Numbered from the stretch's first letter, positions 39,765 through 49,369 are shown. The stretch: DNA of 64,000 nucleotides from Candidatus Intestinimonas merdavium (GCA_019115785.1 DXCX01000055.1:1-64000); one strand, 5' to 3'. A program made the numbers and translations. Notes: a model not told the origin generated them from the letters alone.

Positions 39765-40693
39765 TTAAACAGTCAGGTCGTACTTTTCTACGTCGATCAT
39801 GGCCTGCCCATCTGCCTCAAAGGTAATGGCGTCGGCCTCCTGCCGGGTGTAAATGACAGAGCTGGCAGCCTGCTCGCCGTCGTTAACAAAGACCTCCACG
39901 CTAAACCGGTCCAGGATGATGCGCAGCTTCAGCGCTCCTCCCTGGGGCCGGACCAGAAAGCTGCGGGTGTGGACAATATCGTGGGGCAGGCCGCTGCGGG
40001 TACGGTCAATTTTCAGGGTGCTCTCATTGGGCTTGTAGCGAAGGATGGTGTCATGGGTGCCGTCCTTGGCCACATGGATGCGGAACCAGCGGTATCCCTC
40101 GCTGCCTGTGGGCCGGATGGTCACTATCATGTCCAAGATCCGTCCCTGAACACCAGGCAGATTGACCTCGCCGCACACAGGGATGTTTTGGTGGAGTATC
40201 CGCTCCCCACGGCAGGCATCCAGTTCCCGGACAGGACGCTGGCACAGCCGCCCGTCCCGCAGAAACAGCTCCCGGGGAAGGGTCATCTGGCCAAACCAGC
40301 GGCAGTGGGCAGGTTTGGCTCCCGCCACACTTTGGGGTCCCGGAAATCTGCCGCGCTGCCTCCCTCGGGCAGGTCGTTCTTATCCAAGACAGGATTGGAG
40401 GAATATTTCTCATAGTTCAGCCCGTCGCCGATGGCCACGCACTGGGTCTGGATGTCCCGCAGGACCCCCTCTTCATCCCGCTCCCGCTGGACTCCCGTGT
40501 ACATCAGCAGATGCTGCCCGTCGGGTAGCTCCACCGCGCCGCCGGAAAAGCAGCCGCCGGCGTCACAGGACTGATCTGGGGCCAGGGCGGCGGGAAGGCG
40601 CTCCCAGTGGATGAAGTCCTCTGTGGTCAGGTGTCCCCAGTGCATGGGGCCCCACTCATTGGAGTATGGTATCACCCGGGAAGAGTGCGACAA
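39765..40693 (-). pseudogene. scrB: GH32 sucrose-6-phosphate hydrolase/beta-fructofuranosidase remnant: N-terminus missing and internal deletion with frameshift
   Basis: Upstream piece YSNEWGPMHWGHLTTEDFIHWERLPAALAPD...CFSGGAV...ADFRDPKVWRE; downstream piece in another frame GQMTLPRELFLRDGRL...DRFSVEVFVNDGEQAASSVIYT; the expected sequence between DFRDPKVW and GQMTLPREL is absent. Confidence 0.85.
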
Positions 40694-41360
40694 GCTGGCC
40701 CTTGTGAGTCACCAGCGCGCATGTAAGGCCATCGACGAGGGAAAATTTAAGGAAGAGATCATTCCTGTAGAGATCAAGACCAAAAAAGGAATCACTGTTG
40801 TGGATACCGATGAACATCCGATCCGTGATGCAAGCCTCGAATCTATGGCAAAGCTACCGCCAGTATTTATCAAGGGCGGGGTTGTCACTGCGGCCAATGC
40901 CTCCGGGATCAATGATGCGGCGGCCGCGGTCGTGGTTATGTCCAGAGAAAAAGCAGACGAGTTGGGTATTCACCCGCTGGTAAAAATGTTGCATATCTGT
41001 GGTGCGGGCGTGGCCCCAGAGCTCATGGGACTAGGACCCGCTGTGGCGATTCCAAAGTGTCTGAAGGCCGCTGGACTCAGGTTTGAGGATGTGGGCTACT
41101 GGGAGATTAATGAGGCCTTTGCCGCACAGGTAATCGGCGTGGAGCGAAAGCTGGCGGAAGACTTCGACATTCATGTGGACCGGAATAAGGTGAACCTCAA
41201 CGGCTCCGGCATTTCTCTGGGACACCCCGTGGGTTGCTCCGCACTGCGGATCGTAGTCAGCCTCATCTATGAGATGAAGCGCCAGAGCTGCAAAATCGGC
41301 GGTGCGTCTCTCTGCGTCGGCGGGGGTCCGGCCATGGCCTCTTTGTGGGAGTTGATGTAA
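40662..41360 (+). pseudogene. Acetyl-CoA acetyltransferase (thiolase) C-terminal remnant; N-terminal part with catalytic Cys missing
   Basis: EYGITREECDKLALVSHQRACKAIDEGKFKEEIIPVEI ... GGVVTAANASGINDAAAAVVVMS ... EINEAFAAQVIGVER ... NLNGSGISLGHPVGCSALRIVVSLIYEM. Confidence 0.85.
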
Positions 41361-41489
41361 TCCATCCACACCTTCAGTGACCACAAAGAGATAAAAAGCG
41401 AAACAGGGTCCTATACCAATAGGCCCATGAAAAAAGATCGGCTGGGTAAGCCCCTTGCGGGCTGCCCAGCCGTAGCCTGAGAAAAGGGT

Positions 41490-41629
41490 GGGTCTGTTGC
41501 AAAATGCAGTTTTCAGACCCAAGCGGGAAATATGTGCATGAAAAAAGTTAGCGAGAACCGCCGCCTTGGCGGTTCTCGCTAACTTTTTCTTTGGCCTGGT
41601 TTTTCAAAATCCTATTTTGCAACAGGCCC
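41490..41629. mobile_element. 140-bp MITE-like or internally deleted IS element with 16-bp terminal inverted repeats and a 21-bp central hairpin
   Basis: GGGTCTGTTGCAAAAT (41490-41505) vs ATTTTGCAACAGGCCC (41614-41629), 15/16 complementary; central AAAAAGTTAGCGAGAACCGCC...GGCGGTTCTCGCTAACTTTTT (41542-41588). Confidence 0.65.
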
Positions 41630-41964
41630 AGTTTTTATAGCGCACTCCCAGCATGGCCAGAGGGCGAGCTTATGAAAAAGACTGGACAACCATGTTCTGG
41701 CTGTCCAGCCGCCTTTACACTAGGTTCTTAAAATTACACCCATTTACACAAAAAACGCCGGCAGCCAAGCTGACGGCGGAAGCTTTGGTCTGTCTCCCCG
41801 GAGAAGCGACTGCCTCTCCGGGGAGCACAGCGGTGTTGCAAAGAGAGAGGGAGGAGGTTGGAATGGTTTGGGTCCTTGCGAGTATTAGGATACCACACTG
41901 CACATAGAAGTGATGGACAGATTTAGAACGCTCTGTGAATTTTCTATGAACAGCGGGAGTCGGC

Positions 41965-42705
41965 TCAGAGAAGGGTGATATAGTCTCCGCTGGCGTATCC
42001 GGTCACAGAGCCGAAGCGGACCAGATACCAACCCTGCCACTGGTTGATGATCTTGAGTCGGGCGCCGTCATAGGCCCGTGCCAGGATGGGAGCGGTCCGG
42101 TCCGGTCTGGAGCGGATGTTGAGGGAGCCCCAGGAAACATCCACGACCCCCTGGCGCTCCGGTACCGGGGTGAGGAAGGGGATTCCGAAGTACTGGCACA
42201 GAGAGCTCACCAGGTTTTGGGCGATGAGCTCCAGCTGGTTCTTCACCCAGGCGGCGTCATCGGGGTTGTCATGGTAGCCCAGCTCCAGAAAAACAGCGGG
42301 AGCCCGCACTTTGCGGACTTCGCCGATGGAAGTGGTGGCCTCAGCTCGTACCAGGGCGGGGATGGGGTAGATGCGCTTGAGGTTCTCCGCCATGATCTCA
42401 GCAGCCCGGCGGCCTTTGGCACTGCCGGGATAGTAGAAGACCAGTATGCCACGGACCTGTCCATACCGGCCTTCCGGGGCAGCGTTGGAATGGAGGGCCA
42501 GATGAAGGTCATAGCTGCCTCGGTTGGAGGCGGTGATGGAGCTGGCGGCGGTCATATCGGGGGTATTTCGGGTGTACCGGATGCCGGAGGCGTCCAGATA
42601 GGGTACCATGGCGTCGGCCAGGCGGTTCATCCAGTACTCCTCGGAGCCGCCGCTTACATAGAGGTTGTTTTCCTGGGTGGAGGGAGAGAGGTAGATAATG
42701 GGCAT
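41965..42705 (-). CDS. N-acetylmuramoyl-L-alanine amidase (Amidase_3-like) with C-terminal SH3b domain
   Basis: YLSPSTQENNLYVSGGSEEYWMNRLADAMVPYLDASGI ... DLHLALHSNAAPEG ... VFLELGYHDNPDDAAWV; SH3b GSLNIRSRPDRTAPILARAYDGARLKIINQWQGWYLVRFGSVTGYASGDYI. Confidence 0.9.
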   Translation of the reverse strand: MPIIYLSPSTQENNLYVSGGSEEYWMNRLADAMVPYLDASGIRYTRNTPDMTAASSITASNRGSYDLHLALHSNAAPEGRYGQVRGILVFYYPGSAKGRRAAEIMAENLKRIYPIPALVRAEATTSIGEVRKVRAPAVFLELGYHDNPDDAAWVKNQLELIAQNLVSSLCQYFGIPFLTPVPERQGVVDVSWGSLNIRSRPDRTAPILARAYDGARLKIINQWQGWYLVRFGSVTGYASGDYITLL

Positions 42706-42768
42706 GGAGAGAGCCTCCTTTCCCTCCATGCTATGCCGGAACAGGGGCCGGGGGCACAAAAAAGAGGA

Positions 42769-43623
42769 TCAGAAGTCGCCCAGGGCCCGGTTGAGGGCAG
42801 CAAACTCCGGGATGCCCAGCCGCTCGCCACGAATGTTCTCCGGCAGTCCGGCGGCCTCCATGGCGGTCCGGATGGTCTCCTTGTCCACACCGCCCAGCCC
42901 GGCGGAAAGGGCGTTGAGAAGGGTCTTGCGCCGCTGGCCGAAGGCGGCCTTGACCACTCGGAAAAACCGATTTTCATCGGTCACGCCCTCGGGTGGAGTT
43001 GGGCGGGGAACCATGCGGATCACAGAAGAGGTCACCTTGGGGGCGGGGACAAAGCACTCCGGCCCCACGTCAAAGAGAAGCTCCGGCTGGGTGTGATATT
43101 GGCAGTACACGGAAAAGGCGCCGTAGTCTGCCGTGCCTGGAGCAGCGCAGATGCGCAGGGCCACCTCCCGTTGGATCATCACCGCGATGCAGGCAAAACG
43201 CTCTGCCTCGATAAGGGCGGTGAGGACGGGGGTGGTGATATTGTAGGGAAGGTTGGCGCAGGCCATAGGGATGAGGCCGGTAAACTTCTCATCCACCAGG
43301 GCGGGGATGTCCAGCTTCAGAATGTCGGCGGGGAGGACCTCCACATTGGAAAAGTCGTGCAGGGTCTCGTCCAGCACCGGCAGGAGGGAGCGATCCAGCT
43401 CTACCGCCACCACCTGATGAGCGGCGGCGGCCAGTTGGGCGGTCAGAGGGCCGATACCGGGGCCGATTTCCAGCACGCCGTTCCGGGGCCCCACGCCGGC
43501 TCCCTCTACCAGCCCTCTGGGTACCCAGTCCTCAATGAGAAAATTCTGCCCCATGGATTTGGAAAAGTGAAAGCCGTGACGGCCCAGCAGGGCTTTGATG
43601 GTATTGAGGTCGCAGAGATCCAT
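42769..43623 (-). CDS. rsmA: 16S rRNA (adenine1518/1519-N6)-dimethyltransferase
   Basis: HGFHFSKSMGQNFLIEDWVPRGLVEGAGVGPRNGVLEIGPGIGPLTAQLA ... CANLPYNITTPVLTALIE. Confidence 0.95.
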   Translation of the reverse strand: MDLCDLNTIKALLGRHGFHFSKSMGQNFLIEDWVPRGLVEGAGVGPRNGVLEIGPGIGPLTAQLAAAAHQVVAVELDRSLLPVLDETLHDFSNVEVLPADILKLDIPALVDEKFTGLIPMACANLPYNITTPVLTALIEAERFACIAVMIQREVALRICAAPGTADYGAFSVYCQYHTQPELLFDVGPECFVPAPKVTSSVIRMVPRPTPPEGVTDENRFFRVVKAAFGQRRKTLLNALSAGLGGVDKETIRTAMEAAGLPENIRGERLGIPEFAALNRALGDF

Positions 43624-43832
43624 AACAGCACTCCTAAGCGTTGGTGTCCGTCCGGCGGGGAGGCCGGACCTTGACCATTATACCGCCTAACAGCCGGGCT
43701 GCAAAGGGGGAGATTTGTAAGAACGGCACATTTTTGACGCATTTCGCCGGCTGCGCTTTTTCTTGCTCTGGGGCGGGAAAGCTGTTATACTATACTCTGT
43801 CTGAATTTTCAAGTGGCGCGGAGGGAAATTCC

Positions 43833-46565
43833 ATGAAGCTCATGGTCATTGACGGCAACTCCATCATCAACCGGGCCTTTTACGGTATCCGGATGCTTAC
43901 CACCCGGGACGGTACGCCCACCAACGCTGTCTACGGCTTTCTCACCATCCTCCAGAAGCTGATGGGGGAGGAGGCGCCCGATGCCCTGTGTGTCTGCTTT
44001 GACCGAAAGGCTCCCACCTTCCGGCATTTGGCCTATGAGGGCTACAAGGCCCAGCGGAAGGGGATGCCAGATGAGCTGGCCGCCCAGCTGCCAATTCTGA
44101 AGGAGGTCCTGGCCGCTATGAATATCCACCGGTATGAGATGGATGGCTGGGAGGCCGACGATCTCATTGGCACCATTTCGGTGAAGGACACCGCCGAGGG
44201 TTGGGAGACCGTCATCGTCACCGGGGACAAGGATTCCCTTCAGCTCATCACCGATACCGCGCGGGTGAAGCTGGTCACCACCCGCATGGGACAGACCACC
44301 GAGAAGGACATGACCCCGGAGCGCTTTCGGGAGGACTACGGCTTCGATCCCATCCATATCGTAGATCTCAAGGCCCTTATGGGGGATGCCAGCGACAACA
44401 TCCCCGGGGTCAAGGGCATTGGAGAGAAGACGGCCATGGACCTCATCCAGCGCTATGGCAGCATTGCGGCCATCTACGCCGATCTGGATCAGGTGGAGGC
44501 CAAGCCGGCGGTGCTGAAAAAGCTGCGGGAGGGCGTCGAACAGGCGAAAATGTCCTATGACCTGGCCACCATCCACACCGATGCCCCCATGGCGTTTTCC
44601 CCGAAGGACGCCCTGCGGAAGGAGCCCGATGAGCGGGCGCTCTATGAGCTTTTTCTGAAGCTGGAGTTCAACAAGCTCATTGACAAGCTGGGCTTGAAGG
44701 CGCCCCAGGGAGAGGAGCCCCAGAAGGAGATGGTATCCGGCACCTGTACCAGCGAGGTGGTGGCTGACCCGGCCAGGGCGGCGGAGCTGCTGGCCCTCTG
44801 GCGGAAGCAGGATAGCGTAAACCTGCTGGCCCTCCCAGATTTGGATGTGGTGGCGGTGGAGTGGTGGGAGAGCGAGCGGGACAGCCATGCCGCTCTCCTG
44901 ATGTCCTCCAGGCTGGAGGGGTATCACGACACCTTGAAGGCCCTTTTTGCCTCCGACATCAGGAAGAACACCCATGATGTCAAGACCCTGCTCTCCCGGC
45001 TGCTGGCCGAAGGCATCGAGGGAGGGGGATTCGTCTTTGATACCGCCATCGCCGCCTATCTCCTGGCTCCCACAGATGGCAGCTATGAGCTGGAAAAGGT
45101 GGGCATGAGCTGGTTCAACCACGAGTATGCCAAGGCCAAGGACACCTATCTGGCGAAGGATGCCTTTGCGCCCCTGGAGGCCTTTGAGAGGGCACAGGCC
45201 GCAGGGGCGGATCCCTATGCCGGGGCGGAGGACCGGGAGGGGGCAGCCCAGACGGTGAGCCATCCCATGGGCGCCCTGCTCTCCCACTGTGCCCTCATCG
45301 GCGCGCTGAAGGAGGCCATGGCGCCCCGGCTGACGGAGCTGGGGATGGACAAGCTCTTCTACGAGGTGGAGCTTCCCCTGTGCCCTGTACTGGCTGAGAT
45401 GGAGCACGCCGGTGTCCTGGTGGACCGGCAGGCCCTCACCGCCTTTGGCGCCGTGCTGGAGGAGCGTATCCAGGCCGACGAGGTTATCATCTATGACCTG
45501 GCGGGGGAGAAGTTCAACATCAACTCTACCCAGCAATTTGGGAAGATCCTCTTTGAAAAGCTGGGACTTCCTCCGGTAAAGAAGACCAAGAGCGGCTGGT
45601 CCACCAGCGCTGAGGTGCTGGAGAAGCTGAAGGGAAAGCACCCCATCGTGGAGGCGGTGTTGGACTACCGGCAGCTGGCCAAACTGAAAAGCACCTATGT
45701 GGATGGCCTTACCAAGGTCATTGCCGCCGATGGACGCATCCACACCTCCTTCCAGAATACTGTCACCGCCACCGGGCGGCTGAGCTCCACAGAGCCCAAC
45801 CTGCAAAATATCCCGGTGCGCACCGAACTGGGGGCGGAGCTGCGCAAGATGTTCGTTTCTCCCAAGGGGTGGCAGTTGGTGGATGCCGACTACTCCCAGA
45901 TCGAGCTGCGGCTGCTGGCCTGCATCTCCGGGGATGAGGCCATGCAGGCCGCCTTCCGCTCTGAGGAGGACATTCACACGGTCACCGCATCCCAGGTCTT
46001 CGGGGTGCCGCCCGAGTCGGTGACCCACGAGATGCGCCGCCGAGCCAAGGCGGTGAATTTCGGCATCGTCTATGGTATATCCGACTTCTCTCTGTCCCAG
46101 GATATTGGGGTCACCCGGGCCGAGGCCAGGGAGTATATGGACAAGTACTTTGAGACTTACCATGGAGTCCGGGACTATATGAAGGAGGTGGTGGAGAGAG
46201 CCAAGGAGAATGGCTATGTCTCCACCATTCTGGGCCGGAGGCGGTGGCTGCCGGAGCTGAAGTCCTCCAACTTCAACCTGTGCTCCTTTGGGGAACGGGT
46301 GGCTCTCAACATGCCCATCCAGGGCACTGCGGCAGACCTCATCAAGCTGGCCATGATCCACGTTTGGGAACGCCTGAGGGAGGAGGGCCTGGAGGCCAGA
46401 CTGGTCCTTCAGGTCCATGACGAGCTGATCGTGGAGTGCCCCGATGGCGAGGTGGAGCGGGTGAAGGCCCTCCTCACCCGGGAGATGGAGGGGGTCATGG
46501 ATCTGCCGGTGCCCATGCGAGCCGATTCCGCCGCAGGGAGGAGCTGGGCGGAGGCCAAGGAATAA
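43833..46565 (+). CDS. polA: DNA polymerase I
   Basis: MKLMVIDGNSIINRAFYGIRMLTT 5'-nuclease start; polymerase motifs YSQIELRLLA, RRRAKAVNFGIVYGIS, LVLQVHDELIVE. Confidence 0.96.
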   Translation: MKLMVIDGNSIINRAFYGIRMLTTRDGTPTNAVYGFLTILQKLMGEEAPDALCVCFDRKAPTFRHLAYEGYKAQRKGMPDELAAQLPILKEVLAAMNIHRYEMDGWEADDLIGTISVKDTAEGWETVIVTGDKDSLQLITDTARVKLVTTRMGQTTEKDMTPERFREDYGFDPIHIVDLKALMGDASDNIPGVKGIGEKTAMDLIQRYGSIAAIYADLDQVEAKPAVLKKLREGVEQAKMSYDLATIHTDAPMAFSPKDALRKEPDERALYELFLKLEFNKLIDKLGLKAPQGEEPQKEMVSGTCTSEVVADPARAAELLALWRKQDSVNLLALPDLDVVAVEWWESERDSHAALLMSSRLEGYHDTLKALFASDIRKNTHDVKTLLSRLLAEGIEGGGFVFDTAIAAYLLAPTDGSYELEKVGMSWFNHEYAKAKDTYLAKDAFAPLEAFERAQAAGADPYAGAEDREGAAQTVSHPMGALLSHCALIGALKEAMAPRLTELGMDKLFYEVELPLCPVLAEMEHAGVLVDRQALTAFGAVLEERIQADEVIIYDLAGEKFNINSTQQFGKILFEKLGLPPVKKTKSGWSTSAEVLEKLKGKHPIVEAVLDYRQLAKLKSTYVDGLTKVIAADGRIHTSFQNTVTATGRLSSTEPNLQNIPVRTELGAELRKMFVSPKGWQLVDADYSQIELRLLACISGDEAMQAAFRSEEDIHTVTASQVFGVPPESVTHEMRRRAKAVNFGIVYGISDFSLSQDIGVTRAEAREYMDKYFETYHGVRDYMKEVVERAKENGYVSTILGRRRWLPELKSSNFNLCSFGERVALNMPIQGTAADLIKLAMIHVWERLREEGLEARLVLQVHDELIVECPDGEVERVKALLTREMEGVMDLPVPMRADSAAGRSWAEAKE

Positions 46566-46594
46566 GGAGCAGGAGAGAGAAGGAGAGAGTACCC

Positions 46595-47053
46595 GTGCAT
46601 TATGATCTGGTTCCCATGGACCGCTCCCATCTGGAGGGAGTGCTGTCCATCGAGGGGGTCTGCTTTGAACGTCCATGGTCGGAGCAGACCTTTACCGACG
46701 CGCTGTATCACGACACCGTCTCCCTGATCGTGGCCCAGGGAGAGGATGGAATGGTGTTGGGCTATGCCGAATTGTCGGTCATCCTGGACGAGGGCTGCCT
46801 GGAGAAGATCGCTGTGGACCCGAAGTACCGCCGCCAGGGTGTGGCGGAGGAGCTGTTAGGCGCGTTCCTGCGGTTTGGTCGGGCCAACCTGGCCTTCATC
46901 ACCCTGGAGGTCCGGGAGAGCAACGCCCCTGCCATCGCCCTCTATGAAAAGCTGGGGTTCCATCAGGTGGGACGTCGGAAAAACTACTATGCGGAAGTCC
47001 ATGAGGACGCAATTCTAATGACGGTGGAGTTTGATCGAATTGGAACAGTATGA
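46595..47053 (+). CDS. rimI: Ribosomal protein S18-alanine N-acetyltransferase (GTG start proposed)
   Basis: VPMDRSHLEGVLSIEGVCFERPWSEQTFTDAL ... LEKIAVDPKYRRQGVAEELL ... LEVRESNAPAIALYEKLGFHQVGRRKNYYAEVHEDAILM. Confidence 0.9.
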   Translation: MHYDLVPMDRSHLEGVLSIEGVCFERPWSEQTFTDALYHDTVSLIVAQGEDGMVLGYAELSVILDEGCLEKIAVDPKYRRQGVAEELLGAFLRFGRANLAFITLEVRESNAPAIALYEKLGFHQVGRRKNYYAEVHEDAILMTVEFDRIGTV

Positions 47054-47618
47054 GTTGAAAAAGCTGGATCTGGACACCCTGCACCTGGTCTATCAGGACC
47101 ATCTGACGCCGGATTTTCCCCCGGCGGAGCGCAAGCCTCTGGCGGCCATGGAGAAGCTTCTCTCCGCGGGGCGGTATGAGCCTTGGGGCCTCTACCAGGG
47201 GGAGGAACTCATGGCCTACGCCATGATGTGGAAGGACCCGGAGGGCGGTTTCGAGCTGTTGGACTATCTGGGAGTCTGCCAGGGCAAGCCGCGGGGAGAG
47301 GGGATCGGCACCGTAATGGTGGCCTACCTTATGGACCACTACAGCCATGTAGAGGGAATTCTGGTGGAGACCGAGGCAGAGGAAGACGGACTGCCTGAGG
47401 CGGAGAACGAACTGCGCCGGCGGCGCATGAGCTTCTACCGCCGGGTGGGGTTCAAGGATCTGAGCTATGTGGTTGACATCTACGGCGTGCGGTATGCCAT
47501 GTTCCTCTATGGAGACAAGGGGGAGGAGGAGGCCATGGAGGCCCACCAGCGCCTCTATCACTATGAGCTCACCCCCTGGCTCTATGATAAATTCATCCAT
47601 ATCCCTGCACAGACTTAA
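47031..47618 (+). CDS. GNAT-like acetyltransferase (tandem paralogue 1)
   Basis: LLDYLGVCQGKPRGEGIGTVMVAYL...ELRRRRMSFYRRVGFKDLSYVVDIYGVRY; overlaps rimI stop. Confidence 0.7.
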   Translation: MIELEQYELKKLDLDTLHLVYQDHLTPDFPPAERKPLAAMEKLLSAGRYEPWGLYQGEELMAYAMMWKDPEGGFELLDYLGVCQGKPRGEGIGTVMVAYLMDHYSHVEGILVETEAEEDGLPEAENELRRRRMSFYRRVGFKDLSYVVDIYGVRYAMFLYGDKGEEEAMEAHQRLYHYELTPWLYDKFIHIPAQT

Positions 47619-47684
47619 ACGGATGGAGCACCCTTCCCGGCGGAGTGCGGTATGGCGGGGTGCTGAACGTGAGGTGTATTTCAT

Positions 47685-48299
47685 ATGGAACTGAAGACAT
47701 TGGACAGGGAAGGCCTGGAAAGACTGTATCACAAAGAGCTGGAGCGGGTTTTCTCAGACAGTGAGCGGCGGCCGCTGGGCGCTATGCTACGACTGCTCGA
47801 GATGGGACGGTACGAGGCTCTGCTGGCTATAGAGGAAGGGGAGCCCATCGGGTATGCCATGCTCTGGCTGTCAGAAGCTCCAGACAGCGCTCTTTTGGAA
47901 TACCTTGGAGTGCTCCGTGGAAAGCGGAATGGAGGAGCGGGCAGCCAGATTCTGACCCTCTTGGGGGAGCGGTACCAGCAGCTGTTCGGAGAGGCGGAGG
48001 CCCCGGATACCGGGGACCCGGAGGAGGACGACCTGCGGCGGCGGCGTATTGGTTTCTATCTTCGCAATGGCTTCCGCGTGCTGGATTATATGTGCGCACT
48101 GTTCGGTGTTCGTTTCCACTGCCTTTACCGGGGGCTGGAGCTGGATGATAGAAAGGTGCAGGAGCTCCATCGGAGGGTATACAGCGACTATTTTTCCCAC
48201 GACCACATGGAGCGGTACATTCAGCTGCCTCTGGCGCCGGATGAGCCGGTCCATCCCGCGCCGAGGTGGATGGAGGAAGATGAGGAGGTGGAAGCATGA
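47685..48299 (+). CDS. GNAT-like acetyltransferase (tandem paralogue 2)
   Basis: LLEYLGVLRGKRNGGAGSQILTLL...DLRRRRIGFYLRNGFRVLDYMCALFGVRF; aligns along its length with the preceding ORF product. Confidence 0.7.
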   Translation: MELKTLDREGLERLYHKELERVFSDSERRPLGAMLRLLEMGRYEALLAIEEGEPIGYAMLWLSEAPDSALLEYLGVLRGKRNGGAGSQILTLLGERYQQLFGEAEAPDTGDPEEDDLRRRRIGFYLRNGFRVLDYMCALFGVRFHCLYRGLELDDRKVQELHRRVYSDYFSHDHMERYIQLPLAPDEPVHPAPRWMEEDEEVEA

Positions 48300-49306
48300 A
48301 TATTTTAGCCTTTGAGTCCTCCTGTGATGAGACTGCCGCAGCTATTGTCCGGGACGGACGGCAGGTTTTGGCTGATGTTGTCGCCTCCCAGGCGGACATG
48401 CACGCCGTTTACGGCGGCGTGGTGCCGGAGATCGCCTCCAGAAAGCATGTGGAGGCCATTGCCGGTCTGGCCGACGCCGCTCTTCAAAAAGCCGGTTTCC
48501 AGAGGCGGGATATTGATGCGGTGGCCGTCACCTATGGCCCCGGCCTCATCGGCGCCCTGCTGGTGGGGGTTAACTTTGCCAAGTCGGTGGCCTATGGACT
48601 GGGAGTACCCCTCATCCCGGTCCACCATGTTCGGGGCCATATCTCGGCCAACTACATTGCCCATTTGGACCTGGAGCCGCCCTTTGTCTGCCTGTGCGTC
48701 TCCGGCGGCACCACCCTCATTGTGGATGTCCGGGACTACACAAAAATGCGGGTGCTGGGCGCGACCCGGGATGACGCGGCAGGGGAGTGCTTTGACAAGG
48801 TGGCCCGGGTGCTGGGTATCGGCTACCCTGGCGGCGCGCCTATGGACCGGCTGAGCCGGGGTGGAGACGATAAGAAGTATGTTTTTCCATCGGTCCACGT
48901 CCATGACGCCCCTATGGACATGTCCTTCTCCGGGCTGAAGACGGCCGCTATCAATCTGATTCACAACGCCGAGCAAAAGGGGGAGGTGCTGGACCTTCCC
49001 TCCCTGGCGGCCTCCTTTGCCGGGGCGGTCAGCGATATGCTGGTGCCCCGTGTGATGGAGGCGGCCCGAATCTGCCGGTATCGTAAGGTGGCGGTGGCCG
49101 GTGGTGTGGCCGCCAACTCGCGCATCCGAGGGGACTTGGAGCGCGCCTGCGCCCAGGCGGGTATGGAGCTCTATCTGCCGCCCCTTTCTCTGTGCGGTGA
49201 CAACGGCGCGATGATCGGCTGTCAGGCCTATTATGAGTATCTGGCCGGAAAGCGGGGCGGCTTGGATCTGAACGCCTATGCCAACCGGGACATTGAAAAC
49301 GGATGA
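48296..49306 (+). CDS. tsaD: tRNA N6-adenosine threonylcarbamoyltransferase TsaD
   Basis: MNILAFESSCDETAAAIVRDGRQVLADVVASQADMHAVYGGVVPEIASRKHVEAI; VHHVRGHISANY. Confidence 0.97.
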   Translation: MNILAFESSCDETAAAIVRDGRQVLADVVASQADMHAVYGGVVPEIASRKHVEAIAGLADAALQKAGFQRRDIDAVAVTYGPGLIGALLVGVNFAKSVAYGLGVPLIPVHHVRGHISANYIAHLDLEPPFVCLCVSGGTTLIVDVRDYTKMRVLGATRDDAAGECFDKVARVLGIGYPGGAPMDRLSRGGDDKKYVFPSVHVHDAPMDMSFSGLKTAAINLIHNAEQKGEVLDLPSLAASFAGAVSDMLVPRVMEAARICRYRKVAVAGGVAANSRIRGDLERACAQAGMELYLPPLSLCGDNGAMIGCQAYYEYLAGKRGGLDLNAYANRDIENG

Positions 49307-49369
49307 AAAACCCTTCCCTCCTGCATGGGAGGTGTACCTGTACAATGAAAATAGACATTCACAAAAATG

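Noticed and set aside
39765-40693. Programmed frameshift in the GH32 gene
   Set aside because: A large block of conserved sequence between the two homologous parts is missing and the N-terminus is absent, so it is a pseudogene rather than recoding.
41490-41629. IS6/IS26-family end assignment
   Set aside because: The TGTTGCAAA core also occurs in IS6-family ends, but the outer bases differ and no IS6 transposase remnant is visible; family left open.
43809-46676. 955-aa minus-strand ORF opposite polA
   Set aside because: polA motifs are unambiguous on the plus strand; the antisense ORF is a codon-bias artefact.
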